Shown: positions 39,889 to 51,631, numbered from the stretch's first letter. The stretch is DNA of 64,000 nt from Trichopria drosophilae (GCA_030407085.1 CM059585.1:4705001-4769000); one strand, 5' to 3'. The notes: a model not told the origin generated them from the letters alone. Translations and numbers: made by a program.

Positions 39889-40690
39889 ATCTATTCTCTC
39901 TCAACATAAAAAAAAAACATACCCAACAAACATTCTACTTTATCTTCCATCTTTCTTTTTTGGTATTCGAACAAAAATTATCAAAATTTTTCAAAATGTA
40001 TAATTTATAGGTTAAACTGTAAAGCAGCTTGTGATGTGGCTTGCGTTGTGTATATTGCTTTCTATAATAAAGACAATATTGTTATTGTTATTGTTATTAT
40101 ATGGAACAAAAATCAGGTAAGAAGATTCCTAAACACGCGACTAAAACACAAGAAGCAACAGCTTGAAAATGATAGTGCTCCCTCTCATCTATTGCACGAC
40201 GGATCAAGATTGTATGCACAAACTAGAACGCATAAAATGCGTCCAGGTAAAAAAAAACTAAAAAAATCGGCTGATATTCCGTTCTTGATGGTTGTTGGAA
40301 TCGCTAATTCAGAAAAGGTTAAATCGCAAAATTAAAAATGTCAAAAATGCAAAAATCGTTAAATCCATAATAAAGCATTAATAAATTGCTTCTGATTACA
40401 GTTGTGCAGTTATAAATGCCGAAGTCAAAATAAAGGCTAAAATTCGGGCAACAAAAAGAGACAATAGACCGCAGTGTCATGTTGCAAATATTATGTTGTT
40501 TATTCACAGAGCGTCAAGTGTCCATTTAAACAAAAATGATGAATTAATGATGATGAAATGTAAGATTTGTCTAATACACGGAGCGTTAAGGTACTTATTT
40601 TACGTTTACTGAAATGGAAAAAATATTAGTGGTGTTTTGGACCCCCCCCCCCCCCCTCCAAATATATCGCTGTTCGTGACCTTTGTAGTG

Positions 40691-41149
40691 CAGTAGTCTT
40701 TTCGTTATTCTAATATTTCTCCGCACACCGTCTCCCACCGTGCCTACCATATTACTTTGAAGTACAATACAGTAGTCCTTCCCTTATTCTAATTTTTTCT
40801 CTTTTCGTATTCAAATATTTCCCCTCGCGCGTTCTCCTCACTGACGTGTGTTGACATATGGATTTTCACAATACAAATAACGGCGCATGCGCAACAAAAG
40901 AAAAAGAGACAAAAGTGAGACAGTAATTCGAAGTATGTAGTGGGGAAGGTGGGAAAATTAGAATAAGGGAAGAAGGCCGCCATCTTGCCTTACTGGACAA
41001 ATTAGAATAAGGGAAGGACTACTGTACGTCGGAGTACGTATGTGCGTGCATATGCAGAATGTATACACGCATAAGTACACATGCCCCCTAAAAGAGCAAA
41101 TGGGAGTGTAGGGGGAGAGGAGAAAATTAGAGTAAGAGAAGGGTCACTG
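40691..41149. mobile_element. pogo-type MITE interrupted by another pogo-type MITE
   Basis: The left piece 40691-40769 begins CAGTAGTCTTTTCGTTATTC. The right piece 41025-41149 ends GAGTAAGAGAAGGGTCACTG before TA. The intact 255-bp copy 40770-41024 sits between them with its own TA on each side. The outer left flank lacks a clean TA, so the left edge of the outer copy is less certain. Confidence 0.55.
40770..41024. mobile_element. pogo/Tigger-type MITE, 255 bp
   Basis: TA-flanked (40768-40769; 41025-41026). The ends CAGTAGTCCTTCCCTTATTC and GAATAAGGGAAGGACTACTG form a perfect 20-base inverted repeat. GCGCATGCGC palindrome at 40883-40892 and the CCGCCATCTTG block near the right end. Its high terminal identity suggests a recent insertion. 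Confidence 0.8.
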
Positions 41150-41306
41150 TAACGTAAGTTACATCCCTCCCTTACCTCTAATTTGAGTTGCGTAATTTAT
41201 GGACGACCCCTTACCGAGTGCCCACTTGTTGCTCGAGATCAAAGTGTACATGTCTGACTGCATTGATAATATCTACTGCGCAAGGTATATTACGAAGATT
41301 ACAATA

Positions 41307-41576
41307 AATGTAATTATGTCGGTGTGTCTGTCTTTTTGAAAAAATAAAAAAACACTTTTCTTAACAAAAATGTATTTATTTTCTACGTTTCGGCCTCTTG
41401 TGGGACATCTTTAGGACTGATTTCAATATTTTCCATATATCTATATAGTGAAAGAAAAGTGAAAACCCCCCACAAAAAAAAAACCTAGTAAGAAAAAAAA
41501 GGGGAAGTAACTCGTAAGTAATTCCGGATGTTTTTTTATTTTTTCAAAAAGTCCGACACACGGACATAATTACATT
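41307..41576. mobile_element. MITE with ~48-bp terminal inverted repeats, 270 bp
   Basis: The left AATGTAATTATGTC...TGTGTC...CTTTTTGAAAAAATAAAA is mirrored at the right by TTTTATTTTTTCAAAAAG...GACACACGGACATAATTACATT. ATA occurs directly outside both ends, a possible 3-bp target duplication. Superfamily not assigned. Confidence 0.6.
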
Positions 41577-43026
41577 ATATATTTTAATCTACGATCAAAG
41601 AAACCACGCACTATATACGAAGATTACAGCGACGATGTTATCCACCGCTAGAAATCCGATAATTTATCTATTTTGGATGAATGTTGCAAAATTAAAAATG
41701 AAAGAATAAATAAGATAAATGTTTCATCTTTACACGCAATATGAAACAACGTTGGCACCGATCAGAAATAAATCTGATCTGTCACTCTGAAATGTCATGT
41801 AATAAGAATAAACAATGTGCATTAAATCGCCAATCAATTATATTTCAACAACTTCACTTTTATAGAACACTAGCACTTAAAGTATCATCGTGAGATCTAC
41901 GATATATATAGGACAATAAATGTAGTTTTGGCAACTCATCTTATTTAATTTCTGCACATGGAAAATTCAGATTCTGTGCACGTTTTAGAACTAATTTGTG
42001 CATACATAGTTGTGTAGCTGTTTTGTTCTGCAGATGTTTATACCAATTCTTAATTTTTTACTTGCAGCAAGTCAGTTTGAAAATTGGGGACTGTAGTAAA
42101 AAAAAACGGTAATCAGACGTTTTATTTAATCGTCTGTTTATTTGAGAAACAGAAGATTTTCAGACAATTAAAAATCTGGCGACTATTTGTAAACGTAATT
42201 TTGAAAAATAATGATGCTTCGTGCTCAAAATATTATATAAGGAATTCTCTAAGAATATAACAATTTTGGCATGCGTGGGTTTTAGTTTCATTGTACCCGT
42301 TAGATATTTATTTTATATAAATAAAAGTGATTTATTTAATACAATTTTTTGCTTCGTCTATATCTGTTGGATTTCTAATTGGGCGATAATGTAAAAAATG
42401 GAAGAAGGACTGGAGAAGTGCGAATTTACAAGACAAATGGAGATCAGCATTTTGTTTTCGTTTTTGCCCGACTATTGTGGTCCTAGTGATTAATCGTAAT
42501 CATAATTTGCGAAAAGCGCCATCTGTATAAGCAAAATACTCTAAAAGTAACTCATATTTGATGACCCCCTTAGAACTCTTCGAACCATACAACACTTGTT
42601 TATATTGGCAATGAAGACTTCGATAACTTCCCTTCTTAGTAGATAGTGCTCATGTCTTATCCCCTTTCCCTGACACTATATTGATATTGAACTCCCCCAA
42701 GCATTTGTAATTTTTCCTCGTTGCCATAAGTTACAAACACTGGGCAATGCAACAGTAAATAAAAGATTGTATTATTCAAAATAAGCTTTGCCATTTTGTT
42801 TATAAACAATTTATGAATCGATGTAAAATCTAATCAGATCTGAGTAGACATTAAAAAAATTATGCCTATACGCCTATCACGAGGTATCGCTTGTACACAA
42901 AATTGTAAACAATGATGATCCCCTGCTTCAACTATAGTGACGATTTGAACGATATCCGGTAGAGCATATTATAGTTGAACCCAAATCTATACTTATTTAA
43001 GAAACCTTAGCGAGGTATAGGAATAG
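41577..43026. other. No recognisable genes
   Basis: AT-rich, no open frame of note, and no paired transposon ends recognised. Confidence 0.5.
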
Positions 43027-43170
43027 ATTTTTTTATTTTATTTTATTTTTTTTTTATTATTTTACGTCGACTTTATGAACCCACATGGGACTAAATCGCG
43101 ACGGGACCCACAGTTTATGAAGGTGGAATCCGAACCACCTGAGCTTTGGCGTTATTATACACTTATAAAC
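43027..43170 (-). mobile_element. Candidate SINE with A-rich tail
   Basis: Read on the minus strand, a body of about 105 bases contains a B-box-like GGTTCGGATTCC. It ends in an A-rich tail (AAAAAAAAATAAAATAAAATAAAAAAA, the reverse of 43027-43056), the arrangement left by LINE-mediated retroposition. No clear A-box is seen and target duplications were not resolved, so a retroposed tRNA-derived fragment is the best but not certain reading. Confidence 0.4.
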
Positions 43171-44149
43171 AAATACAGAGGTGTCCCAATGACAAATAGA
43201 TACCTTATATAGAAAGACAGAAAAAAAAGAAAAAAAAACTAAGCACTAATATTCAGGATATGACGGCGATCAATTATTCATTTTAAATCTTTCTGAGTCC
43301 ACACAGCAAACGAAAATGATCCAAAACGTTAAACATTATTAAATATAAATTATTCTTTTTTATCATCCAATTCTATTGGTTGACCTTTGTGAATAATTCC
43401 CTATTATCAATCATTCTACATTCTACTTCAAGAGTTGATTATCTTGTTCTGGAATTTCCCCTGCGCTTCGGCAGATAAATCGTTATTGTTCACTATTCCA
43501 ACTGAATCATTACCATGAATGTTTTTATCCTTGCGAATACTTGCTGAGCGAATGTGATATCGGTGATTGGTTCCTGATGCTCATGGGAGTATTAAATGAA
43601 AATTTGTCGTTTTGTATGCTCAAAGTAAATGCTTCGTAATTAAAGTAATAAAGTAAATGCTTAGGGAATATCTGATATTATATCATAGTAAATAGATATG
43701 TGCTTATTTTGTTTAAATCGAAACGATCCAGTTGGTTAAAATAAGAATCACCAAGTGCCATTTCGACATTCACAGCCCTTGGTGTCGTTGTTCCCATTGT
43801 CCAAAAACGCACAATGGCTACAAGCATAAAATGGGCTAATGTCCATTATTTTCAGTTTAAAGTCTCTTGTCTTTAAGGTAAAAGGATAATAAATAGCAAT
43901 GAGCACAATTAATTATTGTTAAGATATTCGACGATAAAAGAAACATACAAAAATCGTAATTTTACTTTGTAGTCTAATGTCATGTATATCGAAAAGTTCA
44001 GGATTCAAAAATATGATTCAGTCAGTATTGATAATTACCATTATTCTGAATAAATTGTTGGTTAGAACCAATCTTTGATATATAGAAGAGCAGGGAGCGT
44101 ATACGATTAATATCCCAGTCAACCAAGAAGTATTAAGAACCAATAACAC

Positions 44150-44880
44150 TGCACAACCAAATTCTGTTGCCCGACAACTAAAAGTCGATTCTGATAGGAA
44201 TTTATTTTGCTCCAGAATGAAAATATGACCGCCAAAATAGCCAACTGGCTCTAGTTTTTGACATATTGAAGGTCAAAGGGGTAAAAAATTCGTTTCTAAG
44301 CATTTTTAAGCATCTGTTCACAGCCTAAAAGAGCCTGATGTCTAACAAGTGAGAGTCAATTCTGATTGGATTTTTCCGGTAGAATCTAAATATATACTCC
44401 AAAATATTGAATTTGACCTAGTTTTTTTCAGTAAAAAATTGTGTTTTAAGACATTTTTTCTATTTGTTTCGAAAAGTAGCCAAGGCGTTAACGAGTTTGA
44501 AATGTTTCTAGTTACAAAAGGTTCGTACAACAGATTGGATCTATTTTGTTTTTCTCTTGATTCTATGTAGTATAGATGTGAAAAATATGAAAAAACACGA
44601 TTTTTTACTCCTTTCACCTTCAGTTTTCAATGCCATATTTTGGCGTTCATATTTGGATTACGTGGGAAAACTCCTATCAATTCAATTTGACCAAAAACTA
44701 TACCCACATCAATATACATATATGGATTATGTAGGATCAGAATTGACTCTTACTGGTGGGGCAACAGCACTTTTTTGGGCTATGAATAGATGCTCAAAAT
44801 GCATGAAATCGGATTTTTATCCTTTTGAGCTTCAAAAATCCTTTCAGAATCTACTCTTACTTATATAGGCCAGCATGAAA
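44150..44880. repeat. Imperfect palindromic repeat
   Basis: GTGAGAGTCAATTCTGAT (44349-44366) is mirrored by ATCAGAATTGACTCTTAC (44736-44753), and the flanking ATCTAAATATATA / TATATGGATTATG also pair. Several internal phrases recur (ATGAAATTCTGTTG-like; TTTTTAAGCATCTGTTC/GATGCTCAAAATGC). Open frames here (73, 91, 103 codons) are readings of this palindrome from both strands. Edges are approximate. Confidence 0.45.
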
Positions 44881-45009
44881 TTCTGTTGGGCTGCGCAATA
44901 GCTAACATGAAACTTCCCTATATAGATTTCAAGTTTAAGTCTGTTCATTTTTAGGTCCTTCAATATTTTTTGATGCGGAGAATGCTGATTATTATGAATA
45001 TTTTTCAAT

Positions 45010-45180
45010 ATTAAAAGAAAATTCAAAATGGCGGAAATAATATGAATTGTATTTTCATTTTTACCGTTTTTTGTTGAAAAATGTTCACTCTGAGGTTTTT
45101 GGGGACTCTAATTACGAATATGATTTTCGAATTAAAGAATTCAAAATAGCGGATCCAACGTGACAGTCAAAATGTTTTAT
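45010..45180. repeat. Dispersed copy of the ~120-bp AAGATGGCCGAC family
   Basis: TTCAAAATGGCGG at 45022 and TTCAAAATAGCGGATCCAA at 45140 are 118 bases apart, with TCTGAGGTTTTTGGGGACTC and ATTACGAATATGATTTTCGA between them. This is the same unit as in the tandem array at 10.6-11.06 kb. Confidence 0.65.
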
Positions 45181-45475
45181 AATGGATAAAATTCCAATTT
45201 TTAATTTTGAACTTTCATAAAAAGTCTTGTAATTCCTTATATTTGGAATTTAGATCATATATCTGTTCAATGGATTCTTTGCATTCGTATCGTCTTTTAC
45301 CATTGTATACATTGTTGCCCAAACCTTATTACGACATATCATATGATTTATCATGTGATAAATGTAAACAGCCACAAAAAACTAAAATAGCAGGACGAAT
45401 TATTTTATTTGCTTTTTATTAAAATTTCTATAATTTTTATAATATTTATTAAATCTATGAACTTGAAAATAATTT

Positions 45476-45548
45476 ACCCCGACTGAGGATCGAACCCGGG
45501 TCTTCCGTTTAATACGCTGACGCCTTAACCACTAGGCTAGATTAACTT
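45476..45548 (-). repeat. tRNA-like relic, copy 3
   Basis: The minus strand reads TAGCCTAGTGGTTAAGGCG (A-box and D-arm, with a GCC/GGC stem), then an anticodon-like arm, then GGGTTCGATCC (B-box). The T-stem has a mismatch and no acceptor stem pairs, so it is a tRNA relic or tRNA-derived SINE and not a functional gene. Confidence 0.5.
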
Positions 45549-47510
45549 ATACTCAACTGCAGAAGGTATATTGATAAATGAGGGTTTAGTTCAAACAAAT
45601 ACTTAAACAATTCTTCGCAGACGTTAATAGTTACTAACAAAATAGTAAACGCAAACATTTTATGGAGTTATTTTTGTCAGAAAAAATATTTCAGTGGGAT
45701 AGAAACGCGAGAATCCCACATGGTCTCGACCTGGTCAAATGGGCCAAAACTACCAGGTTGAGACCACGTGGAAAAACCCACCTGGATTTTTTCAGTAGGG
45801 ATAGCCCCTCACTATTCTCACTTCCGTATCTTTGTTTATATCCGTGCAATGGGTTCTTCTGTGTGCAAGTGTCGCAAATCGAGTGTGGCTCAGCGAAACA
45901 ATGTGGCGGGGGAAGACGAAGAGGAGGCTAGTATAACTTTGGACAAGGCGAATGTACAATGTAGGATGGACATATAATTTTGGACGGAATAACTTAGGAG
46001 AAAAAAGTTTAAAAAAAATAATATAATTAAACTAGTGTTGTCGTGGTGCCTCGCTCGCTCAGAAACTTCGGCCCTGTGGAGAGTCGGCTATTCCTTAATA
46101 CTCGTTCGATTACTAACAGCTTTCAGTTATATTATAAAATTATACCGACATTTGGGGGTCCAATCATATTTAGGCCTAAGTGCCCTCGATGTTACAACAA
46201 TATAGTGTTTCTTATATGTATGAAAATTGAAAATGATTAAAAACTATGACCTATGGCCTGAGTCGACGTAAAATTGAAAATGAGCATTTTCAAAACTTCT
46301 ACCCCGACGAAAGGCCAGCAGAAGTATTTATAAATAATACTTGTAAAACACTTATTTTATGCACTTGTATTGTAGTAGACTATTCGATGCATATCATGTT
46401 TACCATGTTTTACTAATTTTCAAGACATTTTCCTGTACTTTGTTTGCAGATTGGTCAATATTTTCATTTTGGCGCTTTTAATAATCATTATTTATATATT
46501 TATTCTAAAAGTATATTTTTTGGACTTATTTATAAAATATGAATTGTTCCTTTTGTTGCGTGTTTATAATGAGATATTGTATCTGGAAGTCCAAATGATA
46601 CTTTGGGGTGAAGCGGGGAAATTTTTTCCCGGATTCCGTGATAATTTTTTAATTTAGAATTCTCTTTTGATGAATGCATTGAATAACTAAAGTCGAAGTT
46701 AAAATATGTGATCCTGATATAATACGAGTATTCAAAGCTTCCGAAGATGCAATTTCTTTTTTTACTGTTGTTGGAAACTTTGATATATCTGAAGAGGTAA
46801 ATTTTATTTTTATTAAAACAAACAATAATAACTTAAAAGATTATGATTTGTTTTTAATTTTTGATAGTCGTCTCAGAGACCTCTAAAAATAAGGGTTCAC
46901 CACTTCACCCCGGTATCGCCGCTTCGCCCCGTGTTTTTTAAGTTTTTTAAATTGGCCACAGCTGGCCATTTGTAAAACATATACCGTAAGTAACATGCAT
47001 GTAAATATTTGCTATGAAATTACCTATGAAATAATACTTTGCATCATCTTAAATACGAAATTCAAGGAGAGATATGATACAAGGAAAAAATCCTCGCCGC
47101 TTCGCGGATATCTTTTAGATATCTGTACGTACAAGATCACGGACACAATTTTTTTTATTGTTGATTTGGGTTCCTTAGGATTTGAAACGTCGACATTTGA
47201 TGAAAAATTATAGGGTATAACTTTTTCCCAGGAACTGACCAAATTCGATACTTCGTCCAGACCTACGGTCTGGGTCCAAGTAATAAAAACTAAAAATAAG
47301 AAAAAATGAAAAAATCATTTTTTTTTATAAAAAGATTATCGCATCCAATCCATTAATGGATAATACAAAATACAAAGATAAATACAAATTTGTATCCATT
47401 ATTGGGAATAATATTTTCGGAACGAAAACAGGACAGAAATTTTTTCATATAATTCCATTTCTATCAACTTTTCTGACAAGGGATAGTCAAATTCAGAAAT
47501 ACATATTCAA
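45549..47510. other. No recognisable genes; small hairpins
   Basis: A hairpin at about 45720-45775 (TGGTCTCGACCTGGT pairing with ACCAGGTTGAGACCA around a 16-base loop) lies in a GC-richer patch. GGGGTGAAGCGGGG (46.61 kb) and CTTCGCCCCG (46.92 kb) look like inverted ends of a small repeat. Frames at 46.0-46.66 and 47.0-47.24 kb show no known motif. Confidence 0.45.
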
Positions 47511-48541
47511 CCCAGTAATCGAATTTGGATAGAGTTGTATAGAATTGGACTCAATTATTAAATTCTGAATCCATACTTTGGTCAACAGTGAATTCATTTT
47601 AATACGTAAATACAATTCTATTCGTTCATACGAACAAAAAGGTTACTTTCTGAATTCATATTAATCCAACATTACGGATTCAAAACTATCTAAGTGTATT
47701 CATTTCAATCCAAAAATAGTTTCCTTTTTAAAAACGAAATATTGAAAGCATCCGTATACAACATTACGGATTCAAAACTATCCAAGTGTATTCATTTCAA
47801 TCCAAAAAAAGTTGTATTTCCAAAACGAAACTTTCAATACATCCGTATTCAACATTATGGATTCAGAATTATCCACGTGTATTCATTTCAATCCAAAAAA
47901 AGTTGTATTTCAAAAACAAAACTTTGAATACATCCGTATTCAACATTACGGATTCAAAACTATCCAAGTGTATTCATTTCAATCCAAAAAAAGTTGTATT
48001 TCAAAAACGATACTTTCAATACATCCGTATTCAACATCATGGATTCAAAACTATCCAAGTGTATTCATTTCAATTCAAAAAAAGTTCTACTTCAAAAACA
48101 AAATTTTGAATACATCCGTATTCAACATTATGGATTCAAAAGTAGCCAAGTGTATTCTTTTCAATCCACAAAAAGTTTCCTTCTTAAAAACGAAATATTG
48201 AATGCCTCCGTATTCAACATTACGGTTTCAGAACTATCTAACCGTATTCATTTCAATGCAAAAAAAGTTTTCTATCAAAAACGAAACTTTGAATAAATCT
48301 GTATTCAATATTACGGATACAAAACTATCTATAATTATGTTCGTAAAATTGAGTACAGATGGATTACTTTTTCTGAAATTTAATCCAGCAAATTACGCTT
48401 CCGATTGTATACGTAAAATTGAATACAGATGGATTCCTTTCTTCGGAATTCAATCCATTTGAATACATATTTACGGAATCAAAGTATGAATTCAAAATGA
48501 ATTGAAATTTTCAATCCAATCCTATCCAATCTCGATTGCTG
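47511..48541. mobile_element. CAGTAA-ended element carrying a 91-bp satellite
   Basis: The left end CCCAGTAATCGAATTTGGATAG is mirrored at the right by CTATCCAATCTCGATTGCTG (17 of 20 matching). The interior is almost entirely a tandem array (47640-48340). The element abuts another member of the same family without spacer. It is non-coding: the 77-129-codon frames are readings of the satellite. Superfamily not assigned. Confidence 0.55.
47640..48340. repeat. 91-bp tandem repeat, about 7 copies
   Basis: The landmark CATTTCAATCC recurs at 47701, 47794, 47884, 47975, 48066, 48157 (as CTTTTCAATCC) and 48249: spacings 93, 90, 91, 91, 91, 92. Each unit also has CATTACGGATTCAAAACTAT and AAAAGTTGTATTTCAAAAAC. 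The period is not a multiple of three, so it gives overlapping repetitive frames in all three phases, none a real gene. Confidence 0.85.
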
Positions 48542-48719
48542 CCCAGTAAACGAAAACGAATAGAAAGTTACAAATACGAATGGAAATGAATTCAAGTGAA
48601 TTAAAATGAATTAAAAAGTGGATTCAATTAATCATTTTCATGCGTTTTAATTCATTTTAATTCACTTGAATTCATTTCAATTCGTATTTTTAACTTTCTA
48701 TTCGTTTTCGTTTCCTGGG
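48542..48719. mobile_element. Palindromic MITE, 178 bp, CAGTAA family
   Basis: CCCAGTAAACGAAAACGAAT...CTTTCTATTCGTTTTCGTTTCCTGGG: the arms pair over about 80 bases (GAATTCAAGTGAATTAAAAT against ATTTTAATTCACTTGAATTC). It directly follows the right end of the satellite-carrying element. Confidence 0.7.
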
Positions 48720-48742
48720 TGGGAAACTTACAGATTTACACA

Positions 48743-51343
48743 CAGTAGGACCTCTCTTATTCGAACCTCTCTTATTCTAATTGCCTTTCTTATTCTTATT
48801 GTCCAGCCTCTCTTATTCTAATCGTTCCCCCGCAAGTCTTCTCCCACTATCACACGAAAACCCAGAAAATGGATTAAAATAAATTGAAAATTTGAATTTT
48901 TTTGAATCCGGATTTTTAATTCCGTGTAAAGAATTTAAATAAATTAGAATGTTCAGGGTTAAATAATTTTCTATTCATACTGGGTAATTTAAGCGTATAA
49001 TCATTTTGCATTGAAAAAGATTCAAAATATCAATTAATCTCTATCAATGAAGTGAACATAACCTTAAAATGGCAATTACGAATATCGACAGCAAAATTAT
49101 GTATTTGAGAATAGGAAAACTAGCTTTCGTGTCGAACATACCGAATGTTTTCGAAGCCCACTAAACCTATGAGTCGGTATCAACACTTTTTAACCACTTT
49201 GTAAATAAATAATATTTGATAAATATATCTTTTATGTACTTTGTTATTACGTAGGTACTGGAATATTGTGAATATAAAAAATTACTCTTGTTCTATTTAT
49301 TTACTTTTGTGCATACCGAGTGGATACGTAATTACTGAGGATATAGTAAATTCATGTTTCCAAAAACGTTTTCTCCATCGATGGATTGCAGTATGTATAT
49401 CAAATTGCACACAAAGACACATGGTAACATTATTTGCTCTATTCCTCTTCGTTCACAATATTTTCGGTGTTAAAATTTATGTTTGAATTAGTATATTACT
49501 AACTTTCTAACGAAACCCAGAAAAAACATTTTCTCATAATATTAATATTTTTAAATAATTGGTTATTTATCATATTTTATGTGTTATGCGTATTAAAGTG
49601 ATAATCGCCTACATAGAAAAAAGTTATATCCATTATTTAATAACAAAGAATAATTAAAATGACGTAGCTCACATTATTCTCTATAATATTAATCTATACT
49701 AAGCCCATAAATTTCAGTCTGACATTTGACGTCAATTTCTACGAATGTCGCCCTTCCATAGGATGCCAAATTTTCAGAACTGAACTTCCACTCTGCCTGC
49801 TTCCCTCTTTGACTATATCCCTGCCTACTGCCGACTGCATTTCCCACCATAGTTCTCCATGAAATCGTCGAAGTTCCGGATTGGTTGTTTATACAAATTG
49901 AAGAAGTTTAGTAGATTATCTACAGTGATATTAATCGTGTAATCGTATAAGATGTGTCAGAAATTCTGAGTATCGGAAGGCCTCCGACCGTTTTGTTTTC
50001 CTCAAGTCCTTTGCCCCCTGACAATTTTTGGAGCTGGAAAGAAGTCTATTGGTTGGTAGTACCGCTCACATAAGGAAAATATTTCAACTCCTAACAAGTG
50101 TTTGTCAGGAGGATTTTCCTTTTTTTCTAATGGTTTTTTTTGTTGTTTTCTTGTTTCTAAACGTTTTCCTTTTTGCTTTGTTCCATTGATTCGATCGATC
50201 TCCCTTTCACCCTTCCCTTGCATTGTCGTTGCTCTTCCTTTTATCGTTTACCGTTCCTATATAAGGTGTTTCCCATTTGATTTCATCCAGTCTCCAACTG
50301 GTATTCTGGATAGCTAGGCAGTAACCCCTGGTCACTTGATGCAACCTCTCCGGAGATATTTGGCAAAAAACATTACAGAGATCAGTTAAGAAGTACGAAA
50401 TTTCTATTTCACTCATATTTAATTAGTATAATTTATATTTAATTATATTTTTGCAAGTGCTTTGCCTAAGCCTTCGATGTTTGACCCCTCCACTAACAAT
50501 AGACATGTTACGAAAGGTACAGAAAGGGAGCAACTTGCCGACGGAAATAAAGAATGTTTGAAATTTAAAGGAGATTGTTGTATAAATGTATACAATAAGC
50601 AAATAAATAAGCAGGGACTCGGGTGTCCTGAGCGAGCGTTAGCGAGTGAAGATATAAAGCTATTTAAATATTAAAAGAATTGTCGTGAATAGATTTTCGT
50701 ATCGAGGAATTCCCTTCCACACATTTATTTCATTCGGTATTGATTTAAATACATACAAAAATCGGCAATTCCGCACACACTAAACTGAAATGAATTCCTC
50801 TACAATATTTCTGCTAATAATTGGATTATATACAGGAGAAGGTTGCCTATTCTGTTAAAAGAATAAAAAGTAATCTGATTTTGAAAGAAATACACAATTA
50901 TTGAAAGATTGTCTTTCCAATTCTACGTCCTGAATTCAAATAAATTGACATAACCTCTCATTTTACGAAGGATTCAATTGAATCTCAAATAACATTGGCG
51001 AATTTTATTTATTGGAATTGAAATCAATAGACTACAACTTCCATCTTGCAATTGATTTCACTGAATACAAATCGAAGCAGGGCAATCCATGTACAGGAAT
51101 ACAAACGAATTCAGAATTGAAATAGATTTGCTAAAATCAACAATCCGGATTGGCGAGTAAAAATTTCAATTAATTTCAATAAATTTCTATCCCTTTTCGT
51201 TTACTGGGAAGTCAACAAAAAGTATTGTCCACGAACTACAAGCTCGCAAGCAAAGTAAGTGGAGTAAGGGGAAAATTAGAATATGAGAGATCGGCGCCAT
51301 CTTGAAAAACTTTACTAATTAGAATAAGAGAGGTGTCCTACTG
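48743..51343. mobile_element. pogo-type MITE split by a 2.35-kb insertion
   Basis: The left piece 48743-48860 starts CAGTAGGACCTCTCTTATTC and runs to CTCCCACTATCACACGAAAA. The right piece 51209-51343 starts AAGTCAACAAAAAGTATTGT and ends AGAATAAGAGAGGTGTCCTACTG. In the intact copy at 11964-12129 (reverse strand) these two blocks are contiguous. The right half preserves the CGCCATCTTGAAAAACTTTA block exactly. Outer flanks are CA, not TA, so the target duplication has changed or is atypical. Confidence 0.7.
48861..51208. mobile_element. Insertion with CCCAG...CTGGG ends inside the pogo-type MITE
   Basis: The left end is CCCAGAAAATGGATT and the right end CCCTTTTCGTTTACTGGG. Comparison with the intact MITE gives an AA duplication at the junction. 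A shorter CCCAG...CTGGG unit (48861-48984) lies at the left, and a satellite-like GAATTCAATTGAAATC-rich tract (about 50.65-51.21 kb) at the right, as in other CAGTAA-family members. Between lie about 1.65 kb of AT-rich DNA with no recognised protein (81- and 70-73-codon frames only), possibly an inserted or internal segment. Confidence 0.45.
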
Positions 51344-51347
51344 CATA

Positions 51348-51631
51348 CAGTAGAACCTCGATATAAGAACCATCGCCGTTCCGAGCTTCTCCGCCGATCA
51401 TCGATATAAGAACCTTGGGAGGAGAAGTGAAAGTTCCCCTTCTCCTGACCCCCGTGTAAGTACGTTCGGTCGTTCCGTTCCGTGCGTTTCCCATGTCATG
51501 CGAAAAAATAACAGGAGTAATGTTCGTGGAAGGGATAGATCTCGAACGTTCTTGGGCACTATAACGATCAAAAACGTGTTCTTATATCGATCGGTTCTTA
51601 TATCGATGGTTCTTATATCGAGGTTCTACTG
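51348..51631. mobile_element. pogo/Tigger-type MITE, 284 bp, second subfamily
   Basis: TA-flanked (51346-51347; 51632-51633). The ends CAGTAGAACCTCGATATAAG and CTTATATCGAGGTTCTACTG are a perfect 20-base inverted repeat; ATCGATATAAGAAC motifs repeat inside both ends. It lies 4 bases right of the split pogo-type MITE and about 420 bases upstream of the DAD1 start codon. Confidence 0.8.

Noticed and set aside
45715..45780. microRNA precursor hairpin
   Set aside because: The stem is only about 15-17 bp with a 16-base loop and no known miRNA seed; more like the core of a small repeat.
46595..46945. GGGGTGAAGCGGGG / CTTCGCCCCG inverted phrases as a MITE
   Set aside because: The match is short and imperfect, without flanking duplication, so element boundaries cannot be supported.
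47640..48340. Regularly spaced repeats reminiscent of a CRISPR array
   Set aside because: The whole 91-bp unit is repeated with no unique spacers, in a eukaryotic genome; it is a satellite inside a transposon.
47694..48462. Overlapping frames of 77-129 codons with repeated YSFQSK/FISIQKK motifs
   Set aside because: They are readings of the 91-bp satellite in all three phases, since 91 is not a multiple of three.
49241..49486. 81-codon plus-strand frame with hydrophobic C-terminus
   Set aside because: No recognisable motif; lies inside the insertion at 48861-51208 and lacks supporting splice or codon signals.
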